From Spirochaetales bacterium (GTDB lineage Bacteria; Spirochaetota; Spirochaetia; Treponematales; Treponemataceae), in the NCBI GenBank assembly GCA_030540405.1, contig JAUNWH010000007.1, positions 19,606-83,605 on the forward strand: a stretch of DNA of 64,000 nucleotides. The letters run 5' to 3'. The position numbers and the translations under genes were made by a program. Positions 1 through 10,400 of this stretch are shown piece by piece (positions within the stretch are counted from its first letter, which is position 1; each line of letters starts with the position of its first letter). The notes below the pieces were generated by a model, which was not told the DNA's origin, did no database searches, and saw only the letters and a program-made list of their open reading frames with translations.

Positions 1-265
1 TTTCCGCAGTAAGCAGCTGATAAGACGGAGCAAGCGCGCTTACAATAACTCCGCTTTCTTTAGGCAGATCCAAGGCTTTAAAAATGTATTCCAATGCAAT
101 CGCAGGACTTCTTAAGGCAACCGCTCCATCAAATCCAATCAGCTCTTTTGCAGCCTGAACGAGCCTTGTGTTCATTTCGCCAGGTCCGATTTTTTCATCA
201 ACCATGCAAGTAAGAACAGCTTCCATTTCTTTGCGGCGGATTGTAGAACTATAAGTATGAATCAT
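1..265 (-). CDS. DegT/DnrJ/EryC1/StrS-family aminotransferase, N-terminal part
   Basis: Only the first 88 residues are inside the window; the gene continues beyond base 1. The ATG at 265 follows AAGGAATTTAAA, a usable ribosome binding site. The visible part has the start of a fold-type I PLP enzyme of the DegT family: a stretch reading GEMNTRLVQAAKELIG, then AVALRSPAIALEYIFKALDL and VIVSALAPSYQ, which matches the helix-strand layout before the cofactor pocket. The catalytic lysine would be downstream and cannot be seen. Such enzymes make amino sugars for surface glycans, but the substrate is not readable here. Confidence 0.65.
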   Translation of the reverse strand, partial: MIHTYSSTIRRKEMEAVLTCMVDEKIGPGEMNTRLVQAAKELIGFDGAVALRSPAIALEYIFKALDLPKESGVIVSALAPSYQLLTAE

Positions 266-378
266 TTTAAATTCCTTAAAACAAAATATTCACAGAAACA
301 ATAATCCTATTTCCGCACAAAAGCAAATAAAGCGGACAAAAGAGAAAGTGTTCTGAGAAAAACAAGCATGAACAGAAA

Positions 379-870
379 TCAGACTGCTTCCGGCTCAAGA
401 ATTTTCTGAAGTTCCTTTGCACTGAACAATCTGCGTGTATCAAGAATAATAAGATAATTATTTTCCTGACGAACCACACCATGAATATATTCAGTTCCAA
501 TTCCGCTAAGCATCTGTGGCGGCGGTTTGATTTCATCGCCCTGAACAGGAACAACACGCGCAATTCTATCTATAATAATTCCGATTTTATTTCCTTCAAT
601 ATCAAGAATAATAAATCCGCCTTCATCCTCACCGATTTCGTCATCTGAAGCCTTCGCCATTTTCTTGATATAAAATCTTTTATGCAGATTTATTATGGGA
701 ATGACTTCTCCGCGCAAATTTATAATACCTTCAACATAAAAAGGAGCATTCGGAATAGGTCGCACATTTTGAATCTTAACGATTTCCTTGACATCCATAA
801 TGTCCACACCATAAAGCTCATCTCCAAGCTGAAAAGTTACAAGCTGCAACAATGTATCTTCATCTGCCAT
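379..870 (-). CDS. cheW: chemotaxis coupling protein CheW
   Basis: CheW links methyl-accepting chemoreceptors to the kinase CheA at the cytoplasmic face of the membrane. The protein (163 aa) has the usual features: LVTFQLGDELYGVDIMDVKEIVK near the N-terminus, NAPFYVEGIINLRGEVIPIINL (the NLRG core of the CheW SH3-like domain), and IGIIIDRIARVVPV. A short acidic insert (ASDDEIGEDEGG) sits between the two subdomains. I start at the ATG at 870, because GGAG lies 6 bases before it. An upstream in-frame start at 891 has no such site. No other chemotaxis gene adjoins it; a chemoreceptor lies 33 kb away in this window. Confidence 0.93.
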   Translation of the reverse strand: MADEDTLLQLVTFQLGDELYGVDIMDVKEIVKIQNVRPIPNAPFYVEGIINLRGEVIPIINLHKRFYIKKMAKASDDEIGEDEGGFIILDIEGNKIGIIIDRIARVVPVQGDEIKPPPQMLSGIGTEYIHGVVRQENNYLIILDTRRLFSAKELQKILEPEAV

Positions 871-939
871 AGATTTCTCCCATGAATCCATAAAGATTTT
901 AAAGCTAACGCTTCTATTATTTTAATTCATAAAACAATT

Positions 940-1701
940 CTAGTCTACTACAAATAAAGACAAAACGTCTACTTTTGAAATTCCTGCGCTTTTCAAAATT
1001 TCACAGCAACTTTCAATGGTAACGCCCGTCGTCAAAACGTCATCAATTAAAAGCACTTGTTCCGGCAAAGAATTTTCAGAGCAAAGCCGCTTCAAAAGTT
1101 TTGACTCTGTATAAATTTTTCCTTTAGAAGACAAACGCTTTTTTCTGTCCAATTTTTTCTGCTGAATTTTTTCAGTGCGCTCCAAAAGCTTTAGAACTTT
1201 ATAGCCAAATTTCACTTTAAGAATTTCAGAAAGCTCTTCAATTTGATCCCAGCCCCTTGATTTTATTTTTCCAGGACGAGGCGGAACAGGAACAATGAAA
1301 ATATTTTCTGAAATCCTTTTTTTAATTACTGAATTGCAAATTTCAGCAAATAAAAGCGAAAGACTTCTTTGGTTCTGCATTTTCCATTCAAACAAAAGAG
1401 TTTTTGCCCAAAGTCTGTAAGGAAAAACAGGAACAACTTTATCTGAATTTTTAAGAATGCGCTCCTCACGGCAAGACATGCAGATTTCATCTTCACTGAT
1501 TAAAGATTTTCCGCAGATACGGCACTTTTCGCAATGAGAATTTTCCGCTTCATAATAAAGTTTTTTAGAACACGAAATGCAAACTTTTCCATTGAAAGTA
1601 GAATTCCCGCAGACACAGCATTTTCCATTTCCAAACATGAAGTTTAAAACAAGCATTGCGAAACGCTTAAAATCATAAATTGTAAATTTTCTAAAAGCCA
1701 T
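940..1701 (-). CDS. comF: ComF-family phosphoribosyltransferase-like protein
   Basis: ComF proteins combine an N-terminal zinc ribbon with a C-terminal type I phosphoribosyltransferase fold and take part in handling imported single-stranded DNA in competent bacteria. Four cysteine clusters are visible (about residues 28-31, 41-44, 57-63, 74-77), and near the C-terminus VLLIDDVLTTGVTIESC is the PRPP-binding loop. The gene is last in the block and follows mutS closely. Neither candidate start, ATG 1701 (253 aa) or TTG 1746 (268 aa), has a clear ribosome binding site; I prefer the ATG. Natural competence is not established for treponemes, so the name states homology rather than a proven role. 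Confidence 0.85.
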   Translation of the reverse strand: MAFRKFTIYDFKRFAMLVLNFMFGNGKCCVCGNSTFNGKVCISCSKKLYYEAENSHCEKCRICGKSLISEDEICMSCREERILKNSDKVVPVFPYRLWAKTLLFEWKMQNQRSLSLLFAEICNSVIKKRISENIFIVPVPPRPGKIKSRGWDQIEELSEILKVKFGYKVLKLLERTEKIQQKKLDRKKRLSSKGKIYTESKLLKRLCSENSLPEQVLLIDDVLTTGVTIESCCEILKSAGISKVDVLSLFVVD

Positions 1702-1751
1702 CAATATATGATTACGCAGAAAATAAAAAAAATGCAGTTTTCGCAAAAAAA

Positions 1752-4343
1752 TTATTTTTCAGCCAGACTTTTTTTCCATCGTAAAATATTTTGCAACGCC
1801 GCCATGGGAGTCATATTGTCAATATCGCAAGAAAGAATTTCGTCAAGCACAAGTTCCTCTTCTGAAAACAACGAGCCTGAAAAAATTTCAACTTTAGTTT
1901 TTGAAACTTCTTCTATTTCAGTTTCTGGAATTATAACGGACGCATCTCCTTGAATTTTTTCCAAGATTTTTCCTGCGCGCTCAATAACAGATTCTGGAAT
2001 TCCTGCAAGCCGCGCAACATGAATTCCGTAACTGTTTTCGCTTGAACCTTCAACAACTTTTCTAAGGAAAACAATATCGCTGCCGTTTTCTGCAACTGCC
2101 ATGCAAAGCCTTTTTAGCGATTTATGTTCCAGCCTTGTAAGCTCGTGATAATGCGTTGCAAAAAAAGTCTTGCACTTCAAAGTATTTAAAAGATATTCGC
2201 TTACGGCCCAGGCAATTGAAAGCCCATCTTCAGTGCTGGTTCCACGTCCCACTTCATCCATTATAACAAGAGAATTTTTTGTTGCGGAACGAAGTATTCT
2301 TGCGGTTTCCGTCATTTCAACAAGAAAAGTCGATTCACCGCGCGCAAGATTATCGCTAGCTCCAACACGGCAAAAAATCCTGTCAACAATTCCAATCTTC
2401 GCTTCATCAGCAGGAACAAAACTTCCAGTCTGGGCAAGAAGCGCAATGAGAGCATTCTGACGCAAAAATGTGCTTTTTCCCGCCATGTTCGGACCAGTAA
2501 TCAAAGCAAACGATGCGAAATTTTCAGGCTCAGAACCGCAAAGAGAAACATCATTCGGAACAAATTCTCCTGCAGGAAGATGACGTTCAACAACAGGATG
2601 CCTTCCGTTTTTAACAGAAAATTCCAAACTGTCTGGCAAAATTTGCGGACGGTTCCAATTGTAAAGAATTGCTGATTCCGCAAAAGAACATACAACGTCA
2701 ACGTAAGCGATTTTTTTTGCAGCCTGCTGAAGATACGGAATATATTTTTTTAGTTTGTTTCTAACTTCAATAAAAAGATCATGCTCAAGCTCAAGAATTT
2801 TTGCGCCGGATTCATTTAAAGAATTTTCAAGTTCCTGAAGCTTTTCAGTTGTATAACGCTCAGCATTTAAAAGTGTCCTGCGCATAATAAAATGCGGCGG
2901 AATTTTATCAAGCTTGCCTTTTGTAACTTCTATAAAATACCCAAGGTTGCCAGTGCTTTTTATTTTTAAATTCTGAATTCCAGTTTTTTCCTTTTCTGAT
3001 TCAATGTATTCTTCAAGAATTCCATTAAAATCGTTTCGCACTTTTTTCCAGTAGTCAAGTTCTTCCGACCAGCCGTCTTTTATAATCCGTCCTTCTGTAA
3101 AAACTGTAGCTGGATCTTCCGCAATTGAATTTTCTATAAGATCAATAATTTTTTGCGCGGAATCTTTTTCAGGCATGGAAAAATCGTAGCGTTCCAAAAC
3201 AACCTGCGACTTCAGCCAGAATTTTAAACTTGCTTTTAAAGCCTGCAAATCTTTCGCATGAGCCCTGTCCATTGCAATTCTTCCAGCCAGCCGCTCAACG
3301 TCAAGAATTCCGTCAAGATTTTCCCGTACACAATGAAGCAAGTTTCTGTCTTTTACAAAAAGTTCAACGTGGTTCTGTCTTGAATTTATTTCATTTTCAT
3401 TTGTAAGCGGAAAAGAAAGCCAGGAACGCAAAAGGCGGCTTCCCATTGCAGTTTTTGTATTGCTCACAGATTCAAGCAAAGTATAACTAGAAGTTCCGTC
3501 TCGCAAATTAAAAGTGATTTCAAGATTCCGGCGAGAAGAATCATCAATTATTACAAACTGTGAATCTTGATAAACTGAAATTCCTGAAATATGCGAAACA
3601 GGAGCGTTTGTAGTTTTTTCTATATAATCAAGAAGAAATCCCGCTGGAGGAACTTCTGGACTTTCTTTTGTAAGTGAAAACGAATTCAGATTCGCAACTT
3701 TAAATTGCTTTACAAGATGCTCATAATTTTTTTCAGCATTGAAGTGCCATTCAGGATACCAGGAAACAGATGCAACTGAAATTGTTTCAAGGATAGTTTG
3801 AATTTCCTTGTTGCTTTTTAAACTCTCAGGAAGAATTATTTCTTTTGGGCTGCATCTTCCAAGTTCCTTAGAAACATTTTCTGCAAATTTAGATTCAGGA
3901 AATTTTGTAGCCCGGAATTCTCCAGTCGTTACATCAATGTAAGCAAGACCTGCAAATCCGCCGGAAATAAAAATGGAAGCAAGAAAATTATTTGAGCCGC
4001 CATCAAGATATTCACTTTCAACAGCAGTTCCCGGGGTTACAACTTCAACAACTTTGCGCTCTGTAAGTCCGCGTTTTGCAACTTCGCCAACCTGCTCGGC
4101 AACCGCAACTTTTTTTCCCATCCGAAGCAACCGCGCGATATAGCCTTTTGCAGAATGATACGGAATGCCGCACATAGGATTGTCGCCCTTATGTGTCAAT
4201 GTAAGATTCAAAAGCCGCGAAACTTCAAGCGCATCTTCATTGAACATTTCATAAAAATCCCCTAGCCTAAAAAACAAAACATCGTTCGGATGCTGCTTTT
4301 TTATTCCAAGATACTGTGTAATAACCGGGGTTTCTTCTGCCAT
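1752..4343 (-). CDS. mutS: DNA mismatch repair protein MutS
   Basis: MutS recognises base mismatches and small loops and starts repair with MutL. The 863-residue length fits MutS1. Visible are the N-terminal mismatch-binding part with FFRLGDFYEMF (Phe-x-Glu motif), the LITGPNMAGKSTFLRQ Walker A near residue 617, and VIMDEVGRGTSTEDG (Walker B plus signature) near residue 692, followed by FFATHYHELTRL. I start at the ATG at 4343, because GGAG lies 6 bases upstream; the in-frame TTG at 4355 would place the start inside that site. It follows ompH by 67 bases. In T. pallidum mutS is also downstream of the ompH-type gene. Confidence 0.97.
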   Translation of the reverse strand: MAEETPVITQYLGIKKQHPNDVLFFRLGDFYEMFNEDALEVSRLLNLTLTHKGDNPMCGIPYHSAKGYIARLLRMGKKVAVAEQVGEVAKRGLTERKVVEVVTPGTAVESEYLDGGSNNFLASIFISGGFAGLAYIDVTTGEFRATKFPESKFAENVSKELGRCSPKEIILPESLKSNKEIQTILETISVASVSWYPEWHFNAEKNYEHLVKQFKVANLNSFSLTKESPEVPPAGFLLDYIEKTTNAPVSHISGISVYQDSQFVIIDDSSRRNLEITFNLRDGTSSYTLLESVSNTKTAMGSRLLRSWLSFPLTNENEINSRQNHVELFVKDRNLLHCVRENLDGILDVERLAGRIAMDRAHAKDLQALKASLKFWLKSQVVLERYDFSMPEKDSAQKIIDLIENSIAEDPATVFTEGRIIKDGWSEELDYWKKVRNDFNGILEEYIESEKEKTGIQNLKIKSTGNLGYFIEVTKGKLDKIPPHFIMRRTLLNAERYTTEKLQELENSLNESGAKILELEHDLFIEVRNKLKKYIPYLQQAAKKIAYVDVVCSFAESAILYNWNRPQILPDSLEFSVKNGRHPVVERHLPAGEFVPNDVSLCGSEPENFASFALITGPNMAGKSTFLRQNALIALLAQTGSFVPADEAKIGIVDRIFCRVGASDNLARGESTFLVEMTETARILRSATKNSLVIMDEVGRGTSTEDGLSIAWAVSEYLLNTLKCKTFFATHYHELTRLEHKSLKRLCMAVAENGSDIVFLRKVVEGSSENSYGIHVARLAGIPESVIERAGKILEKIQGDASVIIPETEIEEVSKTKVEIFSGSLFSEEELVLDEILSCDIDNMTPMAALQNILRWKKSLAEK

Positions 4344-4410
4344 TTTTTGCTCCAAATTTCAGACCATTGCCTGAATGAAAATTCAAAGGCAGGTTTTTAT
4401 TTTTATAAAA

Positions 4411-4944
4411 TTACATAAGTCCAAGTTGCGAAATAACTTGATCTGTAATATCAACAGAAGAACTGTACCACAAAATTGCGTTTGACTCCTGAAGATTTAA
4501 AATCATGCTGTAGCCGCCAGTTTCCGCAACACGAGCAAGCGTATCATAAAGTTTTTTGTAGAAACTGTTATTTTCCTGAAGTGATTTCTTCAAAGACTCA
4601 AGCTCTATGTTTTTTGCATTTGTATATTCGTTTATAAAATCTGATTTTTTTGTAATCTGCGCTTCAATTTTCATAGCTTCTGTGTCATTGCCTTTGCGTT
4701 CAAATTCTATTTTCTGATCATTTAAACGCTGAAGTTCTGCAACAAGACGATCGATTTCTCTTTTAAATTCTTCTTTTTTATTTTCGTAATTTCTTACAGG
4801 AGCTGAATTTCTAAAATATGCCTGATAAACTTTTGCAGTATCTACAACAGCAAATTTCGTAATCTGCTGCGCAAATGAAAACGCCGCTGAAAAAATTCCA
4901 AGCAAAGCAAAAACAGCAATTCTTTTTGTAAAAAAAACTTTCAT
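4411..4944 (-). CDS. skp: OmpH/Skp-family periplasmic chaperone
   Basis: Skp-type chaperones hold unfolded outer-membrane proteins in the periplasm for delivery to BamA. The 177-residue protein has a signal peptide (hydrophobic segment around residues 10-22, cleavage likely near SFA-QQ), then FAVVDTAKVYQAYF, the start of the OmpH domain. A long charged helical section (about 45-125) would make the paired tentacle arms, and the C-terminal strand returns to the trimer core. It lies 39 bases behind bamA with its own site (GGAG then TTTTT before ATG). Position between bamA and mutS matches the T. pallidum order. Confidence 0.92.
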   Translation of the reverse strand: MKVFFTKRIAVFALLGIFSAAFSFAQQITKFAVVDTAKVYQAYFRNSAPVRNYENKKEEFKREIDRLVAELQRLNDQKIEFERKGNDTEAMKIEAQITKKSDFINEYTNAKNIELESLKKSLQENNSFYKKLYDTLARVAETGGYSMILNLQESNAILWYSSSVDITDQVISQLGLM

Positions 4945-4983
4945 AAAAACTCCAATTAATTTTAAATTTCCGGCGAAAAAAAA

Positions 4984-7461
4984 CTAGCGGTTTGTCATGC
5001 TGAAGGAAAGAACGAAATTCCAGTTTTTTCTCCAGCTGTAATCTCCGTCTCCGTCCTGATCAGTGAACACAGGAGAACCGTCTTTGATCTTAAATGTGTT
5101 TGCGAACAACAGGCGCAAAGGGAACTGCTGAATAGAAAATCTAAAGCTCGGACCAAAACTAAAGTACCAGTCATCTTCTTTTAAATTAAAGAACTGGTAA
5201 GGCTCATCTGTAATTGCAACTGCATCGCCCCAAAGGTCAAGTGAGAAAATTCCTGGAATCACAGGCATTCTAAGTTCAAGTGAGTTGCACCACAAAGCTT
5301 TTCCGCGTCCTTTGTCTGAATTGTAAATTGTCCATCCGCGTCCATTGAACATTCCGTCTATATAAAGCTGGTTGTTCTTTTTTATTGTTGAATCCAAAGC
5401 CGAGAACTGGAATGAAAGTCCAGAATATCCCATAAGAACAAGCTTCAAGGCCCAGCTATCTGTTATAGGTTTATTTACAAGAGTAAAATATTTTTCAGCC
5501 TTTGTGTCTGTGCGCAAATAGAATTCTGTTTCTCCCCAGTCAGGAGCAAAAGGCAAAAATCCTTCATGCATAAGTCCGTACCAAGAAAGACGCTGGCTTG
5601 CAAACCATCCGCTTGAAGGATCCCATGAAATGTTTCTTCCGTCCATAGAAAATGAAGTCCAAATAGAATTACGAGGCTCCCAGTTATCCGAATACTGGCT
5701 TATTGAAGTATCATAAGGAATCCAAAGCGAATCATCATAAAGGTTATTAATAAGACTGCTTGTAACGCCGCCAGAAAGTGTAAGAATCGCAAAGTTCGGA
5801 GTCCAGCGATGACCTAAAGAAAGTCCAAGGCTAAACTGATTCTGCTCATACTGCATATAATAATAGTCATTGTCAATGTCGCCGCTCGGAAGGATTTTGT
5901 CTCTTAAAGCATAATTGTTTGAATGAGAATAACTAAGCGAAATATTTGTGCTTATAGGCCTGTTGAAAAGCCAGTTCTGTCCATAACTTAAAGAAACTGA
6001 CTGCTCATTTGTGGAAAGTGTTGTTCCAATAGAAGCAAGTTTTCCTTCGCCGAAAATATTTGAATCCTGAATTCTTGCAGTAAGCGCAATCGGAATTTCT
6101 CCAGGATCTGAAACTCCGCTGAACGTAAAGCCAAAGTCAAGAGAAGTCGTACTCTGCTCTTCCACAGTGAAAACAATATCAACAAGATTTTCTTCTGAGC
6201 CTTGAAGAACTTCCGGGGAAACAGCAGAAAAATACTGAAGGTTGTAAAGATTTCTCATTCCGTTTGAAATTTTTGCATTTGAAAAAATATCGCCTTCTTC
6301 AATCGGAATTTCACGGCGGATGACAAAATCCTTTGTTTTTTCATTTCCTTTTATAAGAATATTTTCAATGTGGCTACGCGGATTTTCTTGAATTCTGATT
6401 GTATACGAAATAACTTTGGATTCCGCATCTTTATTTATATCAGTTGCAAATCTGTTTGAAGTGTAGCCGTTTTCATAATACAAGTTCTGGATATTCATTC
6501 TTGTTTCTTGAAATTTTGTTTCGTTGTAAACCGCGCCAGTTTTCAGGGTAACGAGATTTTCAAGTTCTTCTGTTGTAAAAACATGGTTTCCGTCAAAAGT
6601 AATTCCACCGAAGTTATACTGAATTCCTTCCTGAATTTCAAAAGTTATTTCAATTTCCTCGCGGTTCTTTTTTTCATTGTACGAAGTTTGTTGATCAATA
6701 TTTACAACTTTCGCATCTGCATATCCACGGTTCTGATAATAAGCAACAATCGCTCTGGAATCCGCAGACAAAGACGATTCTTGAAACGAGCCTTTCTTAA
6801 AAAGTCCTGCTTCTTTTAATGAGATTTTTCCTTTGAGAGTTTTTGAAGAAACAACTTGATTTCCTGCAAAGTCAATGCTTTTTACAACTGTTTGCCGGCC
6901 TTCCCTAATTTTGAAAGTAACATAAGCTCCGTCGTCGCGCATTTCAAAAGAAGATTCTACAGAAATTTTTGTATAGCCTTTTTCAATGTAATAATTTCTG
7001 ATAGCTCTTTCATCTTCAAGAACTTTGCTTTCTACAAAAATGTCTTTTGCCTTTAAGGAAATTTTTGACTTTAAATCAGCGTCATGAATGTATCTGTTCC
7101 CGTCAAAATTCAGCTTAATGACAACAGGACGCTCAACAACGCTCAATATAAGATTTACAGTTTTTCCGTTGTCGGCATTTTTGGCAGCCTTGATTTCAAC
7201 ATCATCAAAATATTCAAGGGAAAAAACTCTGTCATAAAGCTCGCTGATTAAATCGTCAGAAAACGGCTTGCTTATAAAACTACTTGTAACGCCGTCCAAG
7301 TCGCCTTGCTTTACATTTTTCAAATTGTCAAAAACTATATTTTTTATAGGCTTTCCATAAAACCAGTCTTCCGAATCTGCCTGAGAAAAAACAGGAGCAG
7401 CAGAAAAAATCGCCGCAACACAAAAAACAGCAAACACAAAAAAAGTGTTCTTAATGCGCAT
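4984..7461 (-). CDS. bamA: outer-membrane assembly factor BamA
   Basis: BamA inserts beta-barrel proteins into the outer membrane. The protein has a signal peptide (about 1-26), then five POTRA-like repeats recognisable by their strand starts: IKNIVFDNLKNV near 38, VIKLNFDGNRYI near 114, VKSIDFAGNQVV near 191, FGGITFDGNHVF near 282 and IENILIKGNEKT near 361. From about 440 to 825 it is a 16-strand-type barrel. The end reads FVLSFSMTNR, so a few residues follow the last aromatic strand position. GAGG precedes the ATG. The orthologue in T. pallidum is TP0326 (Tp92). Confidence 0.95.
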   Translation of the reverse strand: MRIKNTFFVFAVFCVAAIFSAAPVFSQADSEDWFYGKPIKNIVFDNLKNVKQGDLDGVTSSFISKPFSDDLISELYDRVFSLEYFDDVEIKAAKNADNGKTVNLILSVVERPVVIKLNFDGNRYIHDADLKSKISLKAKDIFVESKVLEDERAIRNYYIEKGYTKISVESSFEMRDDGAYVTFKIREGRQTVVKSIDFAGNQVVSSKTLKGKISLKEAGLFKKGSFQESSLSADSRAIVAYYQNRGYADAKVVNIDQQTSYNEKKNREEIEITFEIQEGIQYNFGGITFDGNHVFTTEELENLVTLKTGAVYNETKFQETRMNIQNLYYENGYTSNRFATDINKDAESKVISYTIRIQENPRSHIENILIKGNEKTKDFVIRREIPIEEGDIFSNAKISNGMRNLYNLQYFSAVSPEVLQGSEENLVDIVFTVEEQSTTSLDFGFTFSGVSDPGEIPIALTARIQDSNIFGEGKLASIGTTLSTNEQSVSLSYGQNWLFNRPISTNISLSYSHSNNYALRDKILPSGDIDNDYYYMQYEQNQFSLGLSLGHRWTPNFAILTLSGGVTSSLINNLYDDSLWIPYDTSISQYSDNWEPRNSIWTSFSMDGRNISWDPSSGWFASQRLSWYGLMHEGFLPFAPDWGETEFYLRTDTKAEKYFTLVNKPITDSWALKLVLMGYSGLSFQFSALDSTIKKNNQLYIDGMFNGRGWTIYNSDKGRGKALWCNSLELRMPVIPGIFSLDLWGDAVAITDEPYQFFNLKEDDWYFSFGPSFRFSIQQFPLRLLFANTFKIKDGSPVFTDQDGDGDYSWRKNWNFVLSFSMTNR

Positions 7462-7482
7462 AAAATAAAATCCTCTATATCG

Positions 7483-10400
7483 TTAGAATGATACACGCCA
7501 TGACAGTGTAATAGAAGTTGCCTGTGTCCACGATTGCTGGAGCTCGCCCAAGTCAGGAGCAAAATTCCATCTTATGTTGGCAAAAGGCGCTTCAAATTCC
7601 AAACCGATTTCCGGCTGAAAAACAAGACCGTTGCCAGAAACTCCGCCAGAATCAACTTTAGTCTTGTCATAAGTCCAATGCAGCAAAGCATCAGCATAAA
7701 TGTCATTGCCGAAGTATTTACCAATATAAACAGTCGAATTGTCAAATAAGTTACCAATTATAGAATTATTATCAGAAGCTCTGTTCATATTGAGTCCCTG
7801 CATAATTGAATTCTGCAGGATAGTGGTTCTGACAGAAAATATATCAAAATTACTCAAATCACGCAATGCACTTTCAATTTTTCTAAGAAGTGTAACTTGA
7901 ACTCCATAATCGCCTGCCGCAACAAGAAAGTTTCCGACAGAAGACGCATCGCCAGAAGCAATCTGCCCCAAAATTCCCATAATTTCATTTTCAGATTTTG
8001 CAGGACTAGAAGAAAGAACCGCATTGAATCTTGAAATATTTTGAGAAATTGCGGAAAGTGTGATTGTAACAGGATCGCCGTTTGTGTCGTGCTCACGAGT
8101 TTCTGCACGTACAGTTATAACAGGATCAAATTTATTCTGTGTTTCATCCAAAATCAGCTGACCTTGCTTAAGATAAAAGTTCCGGCTTAAATACGAGACC
8201 TCTCCACCACGCAAGACAATATCGCCTTTTATTCCCCAAAGTCCAGTCGCAGTATCAGCATTTACAGAAATTGGAGTTGACGGAGCAACAAGGCTTCTAA
8301 CCAGCGGATTTATCGCAATCTGAACTTTTCTTCCAATCATCAAATCCAAGTTTATTGAAAAGTCAATGTCGTTTGACGCGGCAGGCTTTTTCTTCTGAGT
8401 AAAATCAGATGCATTCATGGAAACTGAAAGCTCAGCGTTTCGCAAGCCAACAGAACCGTTCAAGCTGACAGAACGATCTTCCATAACAAGAGAAGCATCT
8501 ACAGAAGTGTAGCCTTTTATTCTAAAGTACGAAACTTTTGAGTCAATCGGAATATCCCCGTCTTCCAAAGTTGCAAGGTTCAGTTCAAGAGTTCCAAGCG
8601 ACCATCTGTCCAAGGAAACGACCGCATTTGCAGCAAGAATTCCGTCCTTGATTTTAAAGTTTGTTTCTGGGATTGAAATTTCTTCCTGAGAAAAATCCAC
8701 ATTCATTTCGGCACTTGTAAAATGATCTGGAACAAACTGCGGAAGATTAAAGTCAACATCAGAAACAACAAACCGTCCGTCCAAGTCAGGATCTGTTATG
8801 ACTCCAGATAAATTTAAATTTCCTTCAACAATTGCAGAATATATAGAAAAAAGTTTTGTATTAAAAATACGGGCGCACCTTGAAACGTCCCAAAATATAT
8901 TTTCAAAATCAAGATCAACAATTTGTTTTTTTACGCTTCCGTTCAAATCAAAATGAAGAGGCTTGGCTTTTCCAACAGAAAAACTGATTTTTCCATCATC
9001 AAGAATTTCTCCAAACGCACCGAGGTTTTCGTCAGTAATAATATCAAATCTTCCAGGAGAGCGGATTACGGAAAATTTAAATGGAACAAAATCTGTAATA
9101 AGCTCGCTTTCAACAGAAGCAAAAGTTGTTTCAACTGAATATGCTTCCGGAAAAAAGCCTTCTGGATTTTCAGAAAGATTTGAAAGCGCAAGCTCAATTC
9201 CTGTTTCAATTTTCTTTTCTCCAGCATGAGCCCTTGCTTTTAACGAAGCAGTTCCGTCAAAAGTTTCAAAGTCAACATTTGAAGAAACAGAATCTATCTG
9301 AAAATTTTTCCATGAAATGTCCGCACTTGAAATTGTAAAAATATTTTCTATTAAAGAAGCTTCTGCCGATGCCGTCAAATTTGAACCGCCAAGCAAGAGT
9401 GAAGAATCTATTAATTTTGCAGACAAATATGGATTCTCAAAAGTTCCGCTTGCAGACAATTCCGCATTTAAAACATTATTTTCATTTTGCCTCAAAAGGA
9501 AACGGCTAAAAGGAAACGACTCGATTTTTGCTCCTGCCGAAAAATAAAAGTCACGTTTTAAATTGTCTGCTGAAAAAATTTCTCTCATAGGATTTGTAAG
9601 CTCAACCTGAAAAGAAATTCTTTCAGAACTTTTTGAATCTTTCAATTGAACAGACAAAGTTGAACTATCAAAAATTTTTTCATTTATATTCCAAAAAGCA
9701 TATCCTTCACCTTCCAATTGCGCAAAAGAATCTTTGTAAACAACGCTAGAAGCAAGGAAACTTTTTTCATTTATCTCGCCTTTTATGGAAAGTTCTGGCT
9801 TCAAACGGAATTTCCCAGAAAGTTCAGAAGCGGAAAAATTTTCAATAAAAAAGTTCCAGTCATCTTTTGATAAAACTGAAAAATTAGAATCCAAAGAAAA
9901 TGCAACCGTAAAATCATTTACAGAAACAGGCAAGTCTTTAAAACGCAAAGAGCCGTCTATAAAGTTTTTAAAGTCAACAGCGACATCAAGACCGTAGTCT
10001 CCAGAAATATTCAGCCAGTCTCCAAAAACAAAAAGTCCGTTAAATGCATAAGGAATTGAATTTAAACTAAAATCAGAAGAAAATGTCATCTGGCTTTTTG
10101 GAAATTCCACGTCAAGACCGCCAGATGCGCTAAATGAATTTTTCCCATAAATCAAATCAGCCTTGCTTACTTGAACAGAAGTTCCTAATTTTCCGCCTGC
10201 GCCATCAACAGACAAAAGCAAAACTTCTCTGTCTTTTTTTGTGTTGGCAAAAATCGCAAGCGGAGAATTGTAATTGTAATCTTTAAAATCTGTGGCAAAA
10301 TAGGCTTCAATATTTGAAATATAAGGCTCTGAAATTTCAACAACTTTGTTTAAAACATTTTTTCCATTTTTTTCCGTAAAAAAAGCACCAGTCTTAACTC

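Noticed and set aside
266..378. Terminator or small gene between the aminotransferase and cheW genes.
   Set aside because: Only a weak 5-bp stem without a T tract, and no frame with a start and ribosome binding site.
1702..1746. TTG start of comF at 1746.
   Set aside because: No ribosome binding site, and the added residues are not typical of the family; not fully excluded.
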